Assembly (NCBI GenBank): GCA_003249225.1 | Contig: QKJQ01000031.1 | Location: 1-64,000 of the forward strand | DNA length: 64,000 nucleotides | Direction of reading: 5' to 3' | Source: Clostridia bacterium | Lineage (GTDB): Bacteria > Bacillota > Clostridia > Lachnospirales > Lachnospiraceae | Notes under the pieces: generated by a model | The model's database searches: none | Told to the model about the DNA's origin: nothing | The model's input: only the letters and a program-made list of their open reading frames with translations | Shown here: piece after piece, positions 27,654-36,844 of the stretch | Layout of the letters: each line of letters begins with the position of its first letter | How positions within the stretch are numbered: the stretch's first letter is position 1 | Made by a program: the position numbers and the translations under genes

Positions 27654-29567
27654 ATGAAAAAAAATCCGTTTCTGTATAAAGGCATCAGTTTTAAGAAAAA
27701 ACTTCTTATTATGATTTCAGCCCTTCTGCTTGCGATTATAATCGTAATTTCCTTTTCGGGATACAATCTGTATTCAAAGAATTTTACCCAGCAGACCATT
27801 AATCAGACACAGCAGATCATAGACCAGGTCGCTCTGAACGTCGACACGTATCTGGATGAACTTTTTCGGCTTACCATGTCTCCTTACTATAATGATGATA
27901 TCATGCAGGAACTTGAAGACGAGTATATAACCTCAGGCTCAAGCCTTGAACGCAAGCGGAATATTGAAAATTTTCTATCTTCTGTCATGATCCTGCCGCG
28001 CAGCGAAATTCTGCGCGTATATATTCTGACCGGAAATAACCTCTATGCATATACAAGAACTCCTTATGACATGAATGATTATGACAGCTACAAAGAGACA
28101 GACTGGTACAACGAGGCACTTATTTCTGCTTCCCCCGTCTTTGTTCCCATTCATTCTGAGAAAGTATATGGCGAAACTCCGACACAGATCTTTTCCATTG
28201 CCCGGCGAATCCGCAGCAAAGAGGATAACGCGAAAGTACTTGCCGTCATCAAGGTCGATGCCAATTATTCCGGAATAAAATCCATCTGTGATCAGGTAAG
28301 TCTGAAAGAAAATGGATCCTTGTTTATTGTAGATCAGAATAAGAATGTTGTTTACTCGAACAACAATGCCCTGTCCGCTACCCTGCTTTCCGAAATCGAT
28401 CTGGCATCCTTTACCTCGGATGGGAACTACACACAGACAATAGATTCTCAGGATTATATTCTGAATACCGCTTCTTTAAAAACCACCGATCTTACGGTAA
28501 TTGCGGTTAATTCATATCTTGATCTTACAAAGACCAATCGGAGCATTCGAAACATGACCATACTCTTAGCCTCCCTATGTCTGGTCATTGCCGTTGTTAT
28601 ATTATTTTTCATGATTCAGGAATTCTTAAAGCCGCTTTTTTCTATCATTACCCTGATGAAGCAGGTTCAGGATGGTGATCTAAAGGTTCGCGTTGCAATT
28701 AAAAATCATGATGAAATCGGCTATCTGGCAAGTTCGTTCAACCGCATGATTCAGCGAATCACAGAAATTCTTGACCGTAATACACAACTGGTAAAAGAAG
28801 TTTATGAGTCCAGATATCTGCAAAAAGAAGCACAGTATAACATACTGTGCAGCCAGATAAAACCTCACTTTTTGTACAATACCCTGAATACAATAAGCCT
28901 TCTGATCAAATGTAAAAGCTATGAGCAGGCCATTTTCAGTATTGAAAAGTTTTCTTACTTTTTACGGGGTATCATAAACGCAGACAAGAATATCTTATTG
29001 TCGACTGAGCTAAGCATTGTAGACTCCTATCTTGGCATTCAGAAAGCACGGTACGATGATCATCTGACCTACGAAATTGCTGTGGATCCTGCTTTTCATG
29101 ATTATAGTATCCCTGCCCTTACACTCCAGCCAATCGTTGAGAATGCGATCATCCATGGCTGTGAAGTAAAACGTGGCGGCTCAAAAATCAAGCTTTACAG
29201 TACAAAAGATGATCATACATTTTCACTTCATGTTACAGACAATGGAGCCGGAATAAATGAGGAAGTTCTTGATCGGCTGAACAGAGAGCTTGCGCTTGGT
29301 GCATTGACGGATACAGCGAACGAATCTGCACTGACTCCCAGTACTACTCTTTCGGAAAGTATTGGCCTGATCAATGTTAACAAACGAATCAAATTAAAAT
29401 TCGGGGAAGCCTATGGATTATCCATTCAATCCGGTGTACAAAAAGGTACCCATGTTACACTTTTATTACCACTGCTGCCGGTTGGAAGTGCTGTTGGGAA
29501 CGACAGCGATGCAGCCATTATTGATATTCAAAGGGAGGGGCTTCATGTACAGGACACTGATTGTTGA
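27654..29567 (+). CDS. YesM-type membrane sensor histidine kinase
   Basis: A 637-aa sensor kinase. One membrane helix at about 17-38 leads to an extracellular Cache-like domain up to about 295, then a second helix (TILLASLCLVIAVVILFFMI), a HAMP linker, a His_kinase domain with phospho-His in QIKPHFLYNTL, and an HATPase domain (VENAIIHG, DNGAGI). This architecture is that of YesM/LytS-like kinases, which in Bacillota commonly sense sugars through a binding protein. Divergent from the binding-protein/GH66 operon, it probably controls it. The ATG at 27654 has GAGGAGGG upstream. Confidence 0.93.
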   Translation: MKKNPFLYKGISFKKKLLIMISALLLAIIIVISFSGYNLYSKNFTQQTINQTQQIIDQVALNVDTYLDELFRLTMSPYYNDDIMQELEDEYITSGSSLERKRNIENFLSSVMILPRSEILRVYILTGNNLYAYTRTPYDMNDYDSYKETDWYNEALISASPVFVPIHSEKVYGETPTQIFSIARRIRSKEDNAKVLAVIKVDANYSGIKSICDQVSLKENGSLFIVDQNKNVVYSNNNALSATLLSEIDLASFTSDGNYTQTIDSQDYILNTASLKTTDLTVIAVNSYLDLTKTNRSIRNMTILLASLCLVIAVVILFFMIQEFLKPLFSIITLMKQVQDGDLKVRVAIKNHDEIGYLASSFNRMIQRITEILDRNTQLVKEVYESRYLQKEAQYNILCSQIKPHFLYNTLNTISLLIKCKSYEQAIFSIEKFSYFLRGIINADKNILLSTELSIVDSYLGIQKARYDDHLTYEIAVDPAFHDYSIPALTLQPIVENAIIHGCEVKRGGSKIKLYSTKDDHTFSLHVTDNGAGINEEVLDRLNRELALGALTDTANESALTPSTTLSESIGLINVNKRIKLKFGEAYGLSIQSGVQKGTHVTLLLPLLPVGSAVGNDSDAAIIDIQREGLHVQDTDC

Positions 29568-31188
29568 TGACGAGCCATTAATGCGTCAATATCTGAACAA
29601 TACCATTTCCCAGCTGGATCCTGAATTTCATGTTACAGGTATCGCCTGTGACGGTCTGGAAGCAATGGATCTCTTGCGGCGTCAGTCCTTTGATCTGATC
29701 ATTACCGATATCAAGATGCCTGAAATGGACGGCCTGGCACTTACAAAATACATTTTCGAAACTGACCGGAAGTCAAGAATCGTTATAATTTCCGGGTACA
29801 ATGAATTTGAATACGCTCGTCTTGCCATCCGCTACAATGTATCGGAGTACCTGCTGAAGCCATTGAGTGACCAGGCACTTTCTGAGACTCTGTTGAAAGT
29901 AAGAGAATCCCTATCCGCCTCAGCATCAGGAAGCAGTACGTCAATCTCACGTCATGATTATACCGAGGACTCCGACAAAGAAATCACTTCTTCTCTTTTG
30001 CATGCCCTGGTTCTTAATGACAAGGATCAGATTCAGCTTCTGTACAACCAGGTTACATCCCGTAATCTGGTCTTTATGGGTAGCTATGCCTCTGTTCTGC
30101 TGATCTGTCTTGATGAACTTCACTTGCTGCTTCAGGAAAAGGAACCAATGGAATACAGTACAGTCTTTCTTACCTTTCATCAATGCTGTGAACGGTATTG
30201 TAAGGAATCCACGAATACAGCCTTTGTTGATCCGGAGAATACTCTGGTCATACTGCTAAGCTCAGACACGGAAAAGGAACTTGATTTACAGGCAGAAGCT
30301 GTTTATCACGAGTTTTGCCGTGCTTTCTGGCCTCATGAAGCGGTAAAACTGAATGCTTCCTTTGGATATCATGCAACGGACATTCTGCATCTGGCGGAAT
30401 CCTATCATGCTGCACGTGAAAGTCTTGCCCTTACTCTGGAAGGTGTCACGTCTCCAATCCGGTCAAATTATTATATCAGTCAGCATAATTTTATAACCAA
30501 GCTGAACATGATCTGTGATTCAATCGCCATGGATTTTATTTCGCAGAACACAGATAAACTTATCTCTGACCTGCATCTGTATCTTACCTTATTCCAGACT
30601 TCTGTAAATACGGCAGTACTGCTGCGATACGGCACATACCTTATTCGTTTTCTGGTAAAACAATGCAACATAAAATCAGAAATCCTTCAGGCTGCCTTTC
30701 TGGAGCTTACGAGAGGTGCTGATGATTTTATTGCATCCGGTGCCTTTGACAATAATAAGATTCACTCACTTTTTTACAGACTTATCAGAATTCTCGATAA
30801 TAAAGAGTCCTTTGTACTGATTCCTGAAACGACAAATGTCGTTGAGCAGGCAAAGGAATATATTTGTTTGCATTATAAAGAACAGATCAGTCTGGCTATG
30901 GTCGCTGACACTCTTGGGGTAACCCCCAGTTACCTGAGTGACCTGTTCCATAAAAATATCGGTGAACCTTATACAAAATTTCTGACCCGTATCCGTATGG
31001 AACAGGCCCTTTTGCTGCTTCGCAGTAATCCTAATGAAAAAATATACAGAATTGCCGAACAGACCGGCTTTGTAAGTCCAAAACATTTTAATGCCGTGTT
31101 TAAAAAATACTATGGTTTTACTCCTACGGAATACGTTACGCAGCCGGAACATGCTTTTGGAAAAGTTTCACGCCTTCCATCGATATAA
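29545..31188 (+). CDS. YesN-type response regulator with AraC DNA-binding domain
   Basis: A 547-aa regulator. Its receiver domain (1-125) has the acidic pair in VDDEP and phospho-Asp55 in IITDIKMPEMDG. A long middle region has no recognised domain. The C-terminal 100 residues are an AraC/XylS double helix-turn-helix (ISLAMVADTLGVTPSYLSDLF and IYRIAEQTGFVSPKHFNAVFKK, both shown here in part). The ATG at 29545, preceded by AAGGGAGGGG, overlaps the kinase gene by 23 bp, so translation is coupled. It probably activates the divergent sugar operon. Confidence 0.93.
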   Translation: MYRTLIVDDEPLMRQYLNNTISQLDPEFHVTGIACDGLEAMDLLRRQSFDLIITDIKMPEMDGLALTKYIFETDRKSRIVIISGYNEFEYARLAIRYNVSEYLLKPLSDQALSETLLKVRESLSASASGSSTSISRHDYTEDSDKEITSSLLHALVLNDKDQIQLLYNQVTSRNLVFMGSYASVLLICLDELHLLLQEKEPMEYSTVFLTFHQCCERYCKESTNTAFVDPENTLVILLSSDTEKELDLQAEAVYHEFCRAFWPHEAVKLNASFGYHATDILHLAESYHAARESLALTLEGVTSPIRSNYYISQHNFITKLNMICDSIAMDFISQNTDKLISDLHLYLTLFQTSVNTAVLLRYGTYLIRFLVKQCNIKSEILQAAFLELTRGADDFIASGAFDNNKIHSLFYRLIRILDNKESFVLIPETTNVVEQAKEYICLHYKEQISLAMVADTLGVTPSYLSDLFHKNIGEPYTKFLTRIRMEQALLLLRSNPNEKIYRIAEQTGFVSPKHFNAVFKKYYGFTPTEYVTQPEHAFGKVSRLPSI

Positions 31189-31253
31189 AGATGTACCTGT
31201 TTTGAAGTCTTTTATATCCTTTTTTGTTCTTTCAGGAAAGCTTTCCCGCAAAT

Positions 31254-31283
31254 AAAAGAAGAGCACTCACGTGCTCTTCTTTT
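31254..31283. terminator. Bidirectional terminator between convergent genes
   Basis: A perfect 13-bp stem (AAAAGAAGAGCAC and complement) with loop TCAC. The A/T ends give T-tracts on both strands. It lies between the YesN-type gene and the convergent 4-hydroxybutyrate dehydrogenase. Confidence 0.9.
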
Positions 31284-31287
31284 AAAT

Positions 31288-32403
31288 CTAGTAAACCAAG
31301 TTGTATATCTCCAGAATGTCTTCTTTGCTTAGCTCAACATAGTTATTGGCAAGGAGCCTTCCCTGGTTTGCAACCACGGAATCTGCAAACTCCTTAACCT
31401 GTTCTCTGGTTACGCCATAACTGCGTAAGGACTTCACGGGAAGGATCGTGTTGAACAGTTTCTCGATTTCTGCATATACTTCTTCTGTTCTGCAGCCAAG
31501 CTGCCCTGCAAGGAATTCATTCAGTTCTTTGATTCTGCCATCCGGATCAATCGCCATGTATTTGTTGAAAACACCGCGGAACATGGCATAATTGGATTCA
31601 CCGTGTGCCACATGAAATACAGAACCAAGCGGATAACTTAACGCATGCACGGCTGCACATCCTGCATTTCCAAAAGCAATTCCTGCATAGGTGCTGGCAA
31701 GTAAAAAGTCTTCCATAATGGCAATTCTGGCATCCTTACCGTTTTCTGCGATTGTTTTGTATCCGCTAAGGAGAAGTTCCATGGCGGTCTTTGAATACAT
31801 CTTCGAGAAAGCGGAGGCTTTCGGTGACAGATACGATTCGATTGCATGAACAAAGGCATCGATTGAGCTTGCCGCAAAGCTTCCAAAAGGGAGTGACGTA
31901 AGCAATTCCGGAATCAGAACAGCATAGTCTGCAAAGAGTTCATCGACTGCAAGACCGAACTTGGTCTTTTTTTCTTTCAGTTCGAGGATTGAGATGTTGG
32001 TCACTTCACTTCCTGTTCCGCAGGTCGTTGGAACCATGATCAGTTCTTTTTCTTTTATAATAGGAAGTTTTTTATCGAACAGGTCAATGACAGGTGAGAT
32101 GTTCTTTAACACAAAAAGCTTTGCCACATCAAGGATGGAACCTCCTCCAATCGCAAAGACACGCTCATAAGGTATCCCGGCAATGTCTTTTAGAATCTCT
32201 TCCACCATCTGATTGTTCGGCTCACCATTCCCATAGTTTCTTACATTTACAACGAAGGCGCCGCCGTCCATTGCTTTCAGATAAGAATCATAGGTGTGAG
32301 CGCTGGTGATCAGCAGGTCTCCTTTTCCTATCGTGAAGCTTTCACCAAATTCCTTACAGCTGTCAAAAGTCAAAATTGCAGGTTTCACCCGAAACTGTTT
32401 CAT
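31288..32403 (-). CDS. 4hbD: 4-hydroxybutyrate dehydrogenase (iron-dependent ADH)
   Basis: A 371-aa group III iron-containing alcohol dehydrogenase. Landmarks are the NAD-binding loop AIGGGSILDVAK, the family signature PTTCGTGSEVTNISILE, and metal ligands in DAFVHAIESY, HALSYPLGS and HVAHGESN. Length and sequence pattern match clostridial 4-hydroxybutyrate dehydrogenase, which interconverts succinate semialdehyde and 4-hydroxybutyrate. ATG 32403 gives the family length; 17 extra open codons precede it. The adjacent GABA-type aminotransferase would supply succinate semialdehyde, which supports the call. In known pathways 4-hydroxybutyrate is then turned into butyrate by enzymes not encoded in this window. 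Confidence 0.88.
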   Translation of the reverse strand: MKQFRVKPAILTFDSCKEFGESFTIGKGDLLITSAHTYDSYLKAMDGGAFVVNVRNYGNGEPNNQMVEEILKDIAGIPYERVFAIGGGSILDVAKLFVLKNISPVIDLFDKKLPIIKEKELIMVPTTCGTGSEVTNISILELKEKKTKFGLAVDELFADYAVLIPELLTSLPFGSFAASSIDAFVHAIESYLSPKASAFSKMYSKTAMELLLSGYKTIAENGKDARIAIMEDFLLASTYAGIAFGNAGCAAVHALSYPLGSVFHVAHGESNYAMFRGVFNKYMAIDPDGRIKELNEFLAGQLGCRTEEVYAEIEKLFNTILPVKSLRSYGVTREQVKEFADSVVANQGRLLANNYVELSKEDILEIYNLVY

Positions 32404-32486
32404 AACTCTTATCTCCATTCCACCATTTTTATGGTTAATCATAACTGGCTGCACTGATTTTCAGCGCAGCCTTTCTTTTCTATTAT

Positions 32487-32630
32487 TTACTTAGTATGCC
32501 ACTCTACCGTAAGCAAGGCAAGGGGCAAATTAGCCTTCATACAATGTAAAGTATGTAAGACCTGCTGAAGAAAATTATCCTGTTCTTCCCTTTTCGGCTC
32601 ATAGTAAGCAAGGATATCGCTGACTTTCAT
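32487..32630 (-). CDS. Possible small protein, 47 aa, unrecognised
   Basis: A short open frame (MKVSDILAYYEP to TVEWHTK) lies between the aminotransferase and 4-hydroxybutyrate dehydrogenase on the same strand. It starts 23 bp after the aminotransferase stop. The composition is plausible for a helical protein, but the upstream sequence has only a weak ribosome binding site (GAATGAAG), so it may be non-coding. I do not recognise a family. Confidence 0.3.
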   Translation of the reverse strand: MKVSDILAYYEPKREEQDNFLQQVLHTLHCMKANLPLALLTVEWHTK

Positions 32631-32652
32631 GGTGTTTACTTCATTCACCGGA

Positions 32653-34002
32653 TTACCTGCAGGCAAGAATAGCGTCTTCCAGAATCTGCAGCCCGCAGTC
32701 AAGCTGTTCATCGGTTACAACGAGCGGGCAGAGGAAACGGATTACATTTCCGTAGACACCGGCACTTTCAATAATCAGTCCATGCTCCGCTGCATATTTT
32801 ACAATCGCCAGTACCAACGCCGCATTTGGCGTCTTGCTTTCTTTGTCTGTAACGAACTCGATACCCATCATACATCCGATGCCACGAACATCTCCGATTT
32901 CCTTGTAGTTATCTTTCCATCCGTTAAATTTCGCGAGGCATTTTTCTGCGATTTCAAGTGATCTGTCACAGAGCTTATCTCTTTCAATAACTTCTATGAC
33001 TTTTAATGCGGAGGCACAGGCAAGCGCATTTCCGCCATACGTACCACCGATGATCCCAGGATTTACTTTATCAATGATCTCTGCACTTGCAGTGATCGCA
33101 CTAAGCGGTAATCCGCCGGCAATTGACTTTGCTGTTGCAATGATATCCGGTGCACAGCCTGCTTCTGCCCAATAGTTTGAAACAAACATTTTCCCGGAAC
33201 GCGCAAATCCAGTCTGCACCTCATCTGCGATCAGTAAGATTCCATTATCGTCACATACTTTTCTGACTGCTTTTACCCACTCAATCGGTGCCGGAATGAA
33301 TCCGCCTTCACCCTGAACTGGTTCGACAACTATGGCTGCAACATACTCAGCCGGTGAGGCTTCTTCAAACACTCTCTTCAGCTTTTCAATATAAAAATCA
33401 ATGGCTTCCTGTTCGGTGTATCCCTTCGGCGCACGGTACAGATATGGAAATTCTGCGCGATAGATACCATCCGGGAACGGACCGGTTCCAACGGAATAGG
33501 CTTTCTTCGATGTCATGCTGGCTGTCAAAAGTGTTCTTCCGTGAAATGCGCCGGAAAAGACAATGATATTCGGACGTCCGGTACATGATTTTGCTATTTT
33601 TACTGCATTTTCATCTGCTTCCGCTCCGGAGTTAGCAAACATGGTCTTTCTTTTTTCTCCCTTTACCGGAACGATTTCATTCATTTTTTCTGCCAGCTCT
33701 ATATATCCTTCATGCGTCACAATGTTCATCATGGCATGAAAGTATTTGTCAGTCTGATTTTTTACCGCTTCGATCAGATCCGGATGGCTGTAGCCAATGT
33801 TCAATACACCAACACCGCCTACCCAGTCCAGAAAGATGTTGCCATCAACATCTTCGAACATAGCACCTTCTCCCCGGCTGATTACACAGGGGTAAATACT
33901 TTTTATTGCTCCCGGCATGGCGTTTGCTCTTCTGTCTAAAATCGCTTTTGCTTTTGGTCCTGGCAGTGGAGTATTAATCTGTGGTAATGCATTCTTCAAC
34001 AT
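32653..34002 (-). CDS. gabT: 4-aminobutyrate aminotransferase (class III)
   Basis: A 449-aa PLP-dependent class III aminotransferase. Landmarks are FLDWVGGVGVLNIGYSHP split near residue 55, FANSGAEADENAVKIA for phosphate binding, FSGAFHGRT, and the cofactor Asp in LIADEVQTGFARSG followed by the PLP lysine in TAKSIAGGLP. The pattern best fits GABA transaminase, which converts GABA and 2-oxoglutarate to succinate semialdehyde and glutamate, although ornithine-type relatives are close. Context supports GABA: the next gene reduces succinate semialdehyde and an amino acid importer lies just upstream. ATG 34002 has TTAGGAGAA upstream. Confidence 0.88.
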   Translation of the reverse strand: MLKNALPQINTPLPGPKAKAILDRRANAMPGAIKSIYPCVISRGEGAMFEDVDGNIFLDWVGGVGVLNIGYSHPDLIEAVKNQTDKYFHAMMNIVTHEGYIELAEKMNEIVPVKGEKRKTMFANSGAEADENAVKIAKSCTGRPNIIVFSGAFHGRTLLTASMTSKKAYSVGTGPFPDGIYRAEFPYLYRAPKGYTEQEAIDFYIEKLKRVFEEASPAEYVAAIVVEPVQGEGGFIPAPIEWVKAVRKVCDDNGILLIADEVQTGFARSGKMFVSNYWAEAGCAPDIIATAKSIAGGLPLSAITASAEIIDKVNPGIIGGTYGGNALACASALKVIEVIERDKLCDRSLEIAEKCLAKFNGWKDNYKEIGDVRGIGCMMGIEFVTDKESKTPNAALVLAIVKYAAEHGLIIESAGVYGNVIRFLCPLVVTDEQLDCGLQILEDAILACR

Positions 34003-34072
34003 AACAAATTCTCCTAATCTATCAATTTTTAGATTTTATGATCCATCCATTCATATTCGTGTTTTAACTCTT

Positions 34073-34120
34073 AGGCAGCCGTACCAAAGGCCTGTTGTAG
34101 TCACCGTGTAACGGCTGCCT
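34073..34120 (-). promoter_or_regulatory. Long-loop inverted repeat upstream of gabT
   Basis: A perfect 10-bp stem (AGGCAGCCGT and complement) encloses 28 nt between the amino acid binding protein gene and gabT. No T-tract follows on the minus strand, so it is more likely an mRNA processing or stabilising structure than a terminator. Confidence 0.45.
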
Positions 34121-34151
34121 GCTTATTCCTTATCCTCTAACTTTTTTACTG

Positions 34152-35090
34152 CTATTTTACATTTGTTGTAACGCCATCTTCCACACTTACAAAATAATCT
34201 TCGGTTAAACCGTAATCCGTTAAGATCTGCATCAAAGTCCCGTCTGTCTTCATGTCATCCAGTACTGCATTGACTTCTGCAAGAAAATCTTCATCTCCAA
34301 AACGTACCGCTGCGCCGATCTGACCGCTTGCTTCTGCTTCATACGGTGCAAGCAATTTAAGATCCAAAGAACTGTCGGATGCCAGTGTGTAGCCTGCAAC
34401 GATACCGTCGGTAACGATGGCATCGACCTGGCCCATGTTGACTGCCATCATAAGGGTCGCCTGATTATCATAGGCTACAAGGCTGCCGATCTTTCCTGCA
34501 TCCAGCCATTGCTGTGCGGTATCATAGAAGGTTGTTCCTGGCTGTGCACCAATTGCTTTGCCTGCTAAATCATCTTTGCTTGTGATGGATGAGTCCGAAG
34601 GAATAACAACCGCTTCCCCTTCCTGATACCATTTGTTCGTAAATGCTGCAATTTCAAGTCTTACATCTTTTACATACATAGCGTCAACGACCATATCTAT
34701 GTTTTCATTGTTCAGTTCCACCAAAAGGTTGGAGAAATCAATAACTTTCATCTGAATATCCGGGATACCAAGTCTGTTACAGATTTCTTTCAGGATCTCA
34801 ATGTCAATGCCGGCAAGTTCTCCGGTATCAACGTCTTCATAGCAAAACGGTGCATCGTTGGAAGAGCCTATTGTTATATAGCCTTTTTCTTTGATTGCTT
34901 TCAAAAGCTCTGATTCTAAAGAATCGGTTGCTGTATCCGCTGGTACTTCTGTCGCCGGTGTCTCTGTTACTGCGCTCTGCGTTGGAGTAACAGAAGCGTT
35001 CTCTCCGCTTGTACTTCCACATCCTGTCATTGCTGTCACAAGCAGAAGACCTGCAAGGACAAGTGATATCATTTTTTTCATTTTTCTCAT
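34152..35090 (-). CDS. Amino acid ABC transporter substrate-binding lipoprotein
   Basis: A 312-aa family 3 solute-binding protein. The signal MKKMISLVLAGLLLV with lipobox MTGC predicts a lipoprotein; an acidic/Thr-rich linker follows. The mature domain shows the family's YITIGSSNDAPFCYED, LAGIDIEILKEI and GKAIGAQPGTTFYDTA. It binds a polar amino acid for the permease and ATPase upstream in the operon. The ligand is not determined by sequence; the neighbouring gabT and 4hbD genes make GABA or a related compound a reasonable guess. ATG 35090 has AAAGGAGAG upstream. Confidence 0.9.
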   Translation of the reverse strand: MRKMKKMISLVLAGLLLVTAMTGCGSTSGENASVTPTQSAVTETPATEVPADTATDSLESELLKAIKEKGYITIGSSNDAPFCYEDVDTGELAGIDIEILKEICNRLGIPDIQMKVIDFSNLLVELNNENIDMVVDAMYVKDVRLEIAAFTNKWYQEGEAVVIPSDSSITSKDDLAGKAIGAQPGTTFYDTAQQWLDAGKIGSLVAYDNQATLMMAVNMGQVDAIVTDGIVAGYTLASDSSLDLKLLAPYEAEASGQIGAAVRFGDEDFLAEVNAVLDDMKTDGTLMQILTDYGLTEDYFVSVEDGVTTNVK

Positions 35091-35164
35091 AAATTCTCTC
35101 CTTTGCTGTTGGGGTGTCTCATCTATTTCATTTCATAGATTTAAAAGTAGGTGGTCCTGAACTC

Positions 35165-35860
35165 TTATTTTGACTGCTTCAGCCTTCGTTCAATGATAGT
35201 GCAGAGCTTAGAAAGCGGCAGACTGATCACAAGATACATAAGTGCCAGTATGGTATAGGACTCTACGGTCAGGAAGGTCTGAGACGCGTATGTCTTGGTG
35301 CGGAGCAGCAATTCCTGTACGGTTATCATGGCAAGCAGAGACGTATCCTTGACCATCATGACAAGATAATTACCAAAGACCGGTATTGAATTTCGAAGAG
35401 CCGCCGGGATAATAAAGTAAAGCATGACCTGTTTTTCGCTGAAACCAAGAGCAAGCCCGGCTTCTCGTTGCCCCGGATCAATTGCTACAATGGCGGATCG
35501 TATGACCTCTGATATATAACATCCATAGTTTATGGCGAATCCGATGATACCGGCCGTTACTGCCTGAATCTGCATATGCGTTTCAAATCCCAGCATGTCA
35601 CTGATTCCGTTGATAAAGATCTGAACAACATAATAAATATAGAAAAATTGAACCAGAAGTGGTGTTCCTCGTATAATCTCTATAAAAATTGAAAGGATCC
35701 GTACCAGCGGCTTTATCTTTGAAAGTCTGCCAAGTGCCAGCAATAACGCTACGATCAGAGATAAAGAAAATCCCACCAGAGTCACATATATTACAACGCC
35801 GACACCATCGAGAAGGCTTGGTCCTAACGTTTCAAACGCCCGTTTAAAATGAAATTCCAT
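35165..35860 (-). CDS. Amino acid ABC transporter permease
   Basis: A 231-aa HisM/GlnP-type permease with about five membrane segments. Landmarks are LLDGVGVVIYVTLVGF at the N-terminus, FIEIIRGTPLLVQFFYIYY and the EAA loop GQREAGLALGFSEKQVMLYFIIPAALRN (split by a fold around residues 150-178). It forms the channel of the importer, probably as a homodimer because only one permease gene is present. It lies 11 bp downstream of the ATPase gene. Confidence 0.92.
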   Translation of the reverse strand: MEFHFKRAFETLGPSLLDGVGVVIYVTLVGFSLSLIVALLLALGRLSKIKPLVRILSIFIEIIRGTPLLVQFFYIYYVVQIFINGISDMLGFETHMQIQAVTAGIIGFAINYGCYISEVIRSAIVAIDPGQREAGLALGFSEKQVMLYFIIPAALRNSIPVFGNYLVMMVKDTSLLAMITVQELLLRTKTYASQTFLTVESYTILALMYLVISLPLSKLCTIIERRLKQSK

Positions 35861-35871
35861 TCTTTTCCCTC

Positions 35872-36603
35872 CTATTTTAAGACACGCGCCAGAAACGCTT
35901 TTGTCCTGTCATCTTTCGGTGCTGAAAAGATCGCATGTGGCGTATCTTCTTCGACCACATACCCGCCATCCATGAAGATCACCCGGTCTGCTACTTCTTT
36001 TGCAAAACCCATTTCATGTGTTACCACGACCATGGTCATTCCCTCTTTTGCCAGCTGCTTCATTACTTCTAGCACGTCCCCGACCAGCTGCGGATCAAGT
36101 GCAGAGGTAGGTTCATCAAAAAGCAGGATATCCGGTTCCATGGCAAGAGCTCTTGCGATAGCCACACGCTGCTGCTGTCCACCGGATAATTCGGATGGGT
36201 AAGATAAGATCTTATTCCCAAGTCCTACTTTGTTGAGCAGCTGAATTGCTTTTTCTTTTGCCTCTTCTTTCGCCAGCTTGTTCAGCTTTGTCGGTGCGAA
36301 CATAACATTGTCCAGAACCGTCTTTAACGGAAACAGATTGAACCGTTGAAATACCATTCCTACATGCTTTCTATATTGAGTAACTTCTTTTCCGCATTTT
36401 ACAATGTCTTCGCCCTGATAGAATATCTCGCCGCCGGTTGGCTGCTCCAAAAGATTTACACAACGGAGCATGGTGCTTTTCCCTGATCCGGATGGTCCGA
36501 TGACGACAACGACCTCGCCTTTCTCAACCGATATATTCACATCCTTAAGTACTTCCAGATCGCCGAATGATTTTGATAAATTTTTAATATCCAGTAAAGC
36601 CAT
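35872..36603 (-). CDS. Amino acid ABC transporter ATP-binding protein
   Basis: A 243-aa GlnQ-type ABC ATPase. Walker A is GPSGSGKST, signature [15 protein letters not shown], Walker [15 protein letters not shown], and switch His in VVVTHEM. It powers uptake through the adjacent permease and binding protein. ATG 36603 has GGAAGGGTG upstream; 13 further open codons are excluded. It is the first gene of the operon. The upstream region contains a perfect palindrome AAAACGTTTT that could be an operator. Confidence 0.94.
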   Translation of the reverse strand: MALLDIKNLSKSFGDLEVLKDVNISVEKGEVVVVIGPSGSGKSTMLRCVNLLEQPTGGEIFYQGEDIVKCGKEVTQYRKHVGMVFQRFNLFPLKTVLDNVMFAPTKLNKLAKEEAKEKAIQLLNKVGLGNKILSYPSELSGGQQQRVAIARALAMEPDILLFDEPTSALDPQLVGDVLEVMKQLAKEGMTMVVVTHEMGFAKEVADRVIFMDGGYVVEEDTPHAIFSAPKDDRTKAFLARVLK

Positions 36604-36649
36604 TCTTTCACCCTTCCTCTTTCTCTGTGTAATACAGTGCACTTTTCTA

Positions 36650-36792
36650 TTCGAAAACGTTTTATACTTTGTCTGTATAACTGAAGTACGAATAGGTCCC
36701 CTGAAACAAAAACAGAGCTGTTACAAATGTAATCAGCTCCATTGCCTGTTATTTTATTAACTTGTTTAAAATCTTTACGACGTTTTCGAAAA
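36650..36792. promoter_or_regulatory. Pair of inverted TTCGAAAACG sites upstream of the amino acid transporter
   Basis: TTCGAAAACG at 36650-36659 recurs in inverted orientation as CGTTTTCGAA at 36781-36790. Each copy also sits in its own 10-bp palindrome (AAAACGTTTT and TTTTCGAAAA). The first lies about 50 bp upstream of the transporter ATPase gene. The pattern resembles LacI/CcpA-type operators and could be a looping pair, but this is only inferred. Confidence 0.35.
36708..36739 (-). terminator. Intrinsic terminator after the cytidylate-kinase-like gene
   Basis: On the minus strand GAGCTG, a bulged A, TTAC, a short loop, GTAA and CAGCTC form a stem followed by TGTTTTTGTTT. It lies about 105 bp after the gene and upstream of the amino acid transporter operon. 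Confidence 0.65.
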
Positions 36793-36844
36793 TGAGCAGC
36801 GCTCCTGCTTATAACGTCTGGTTAAGCACCGTAAAAGTATCATT

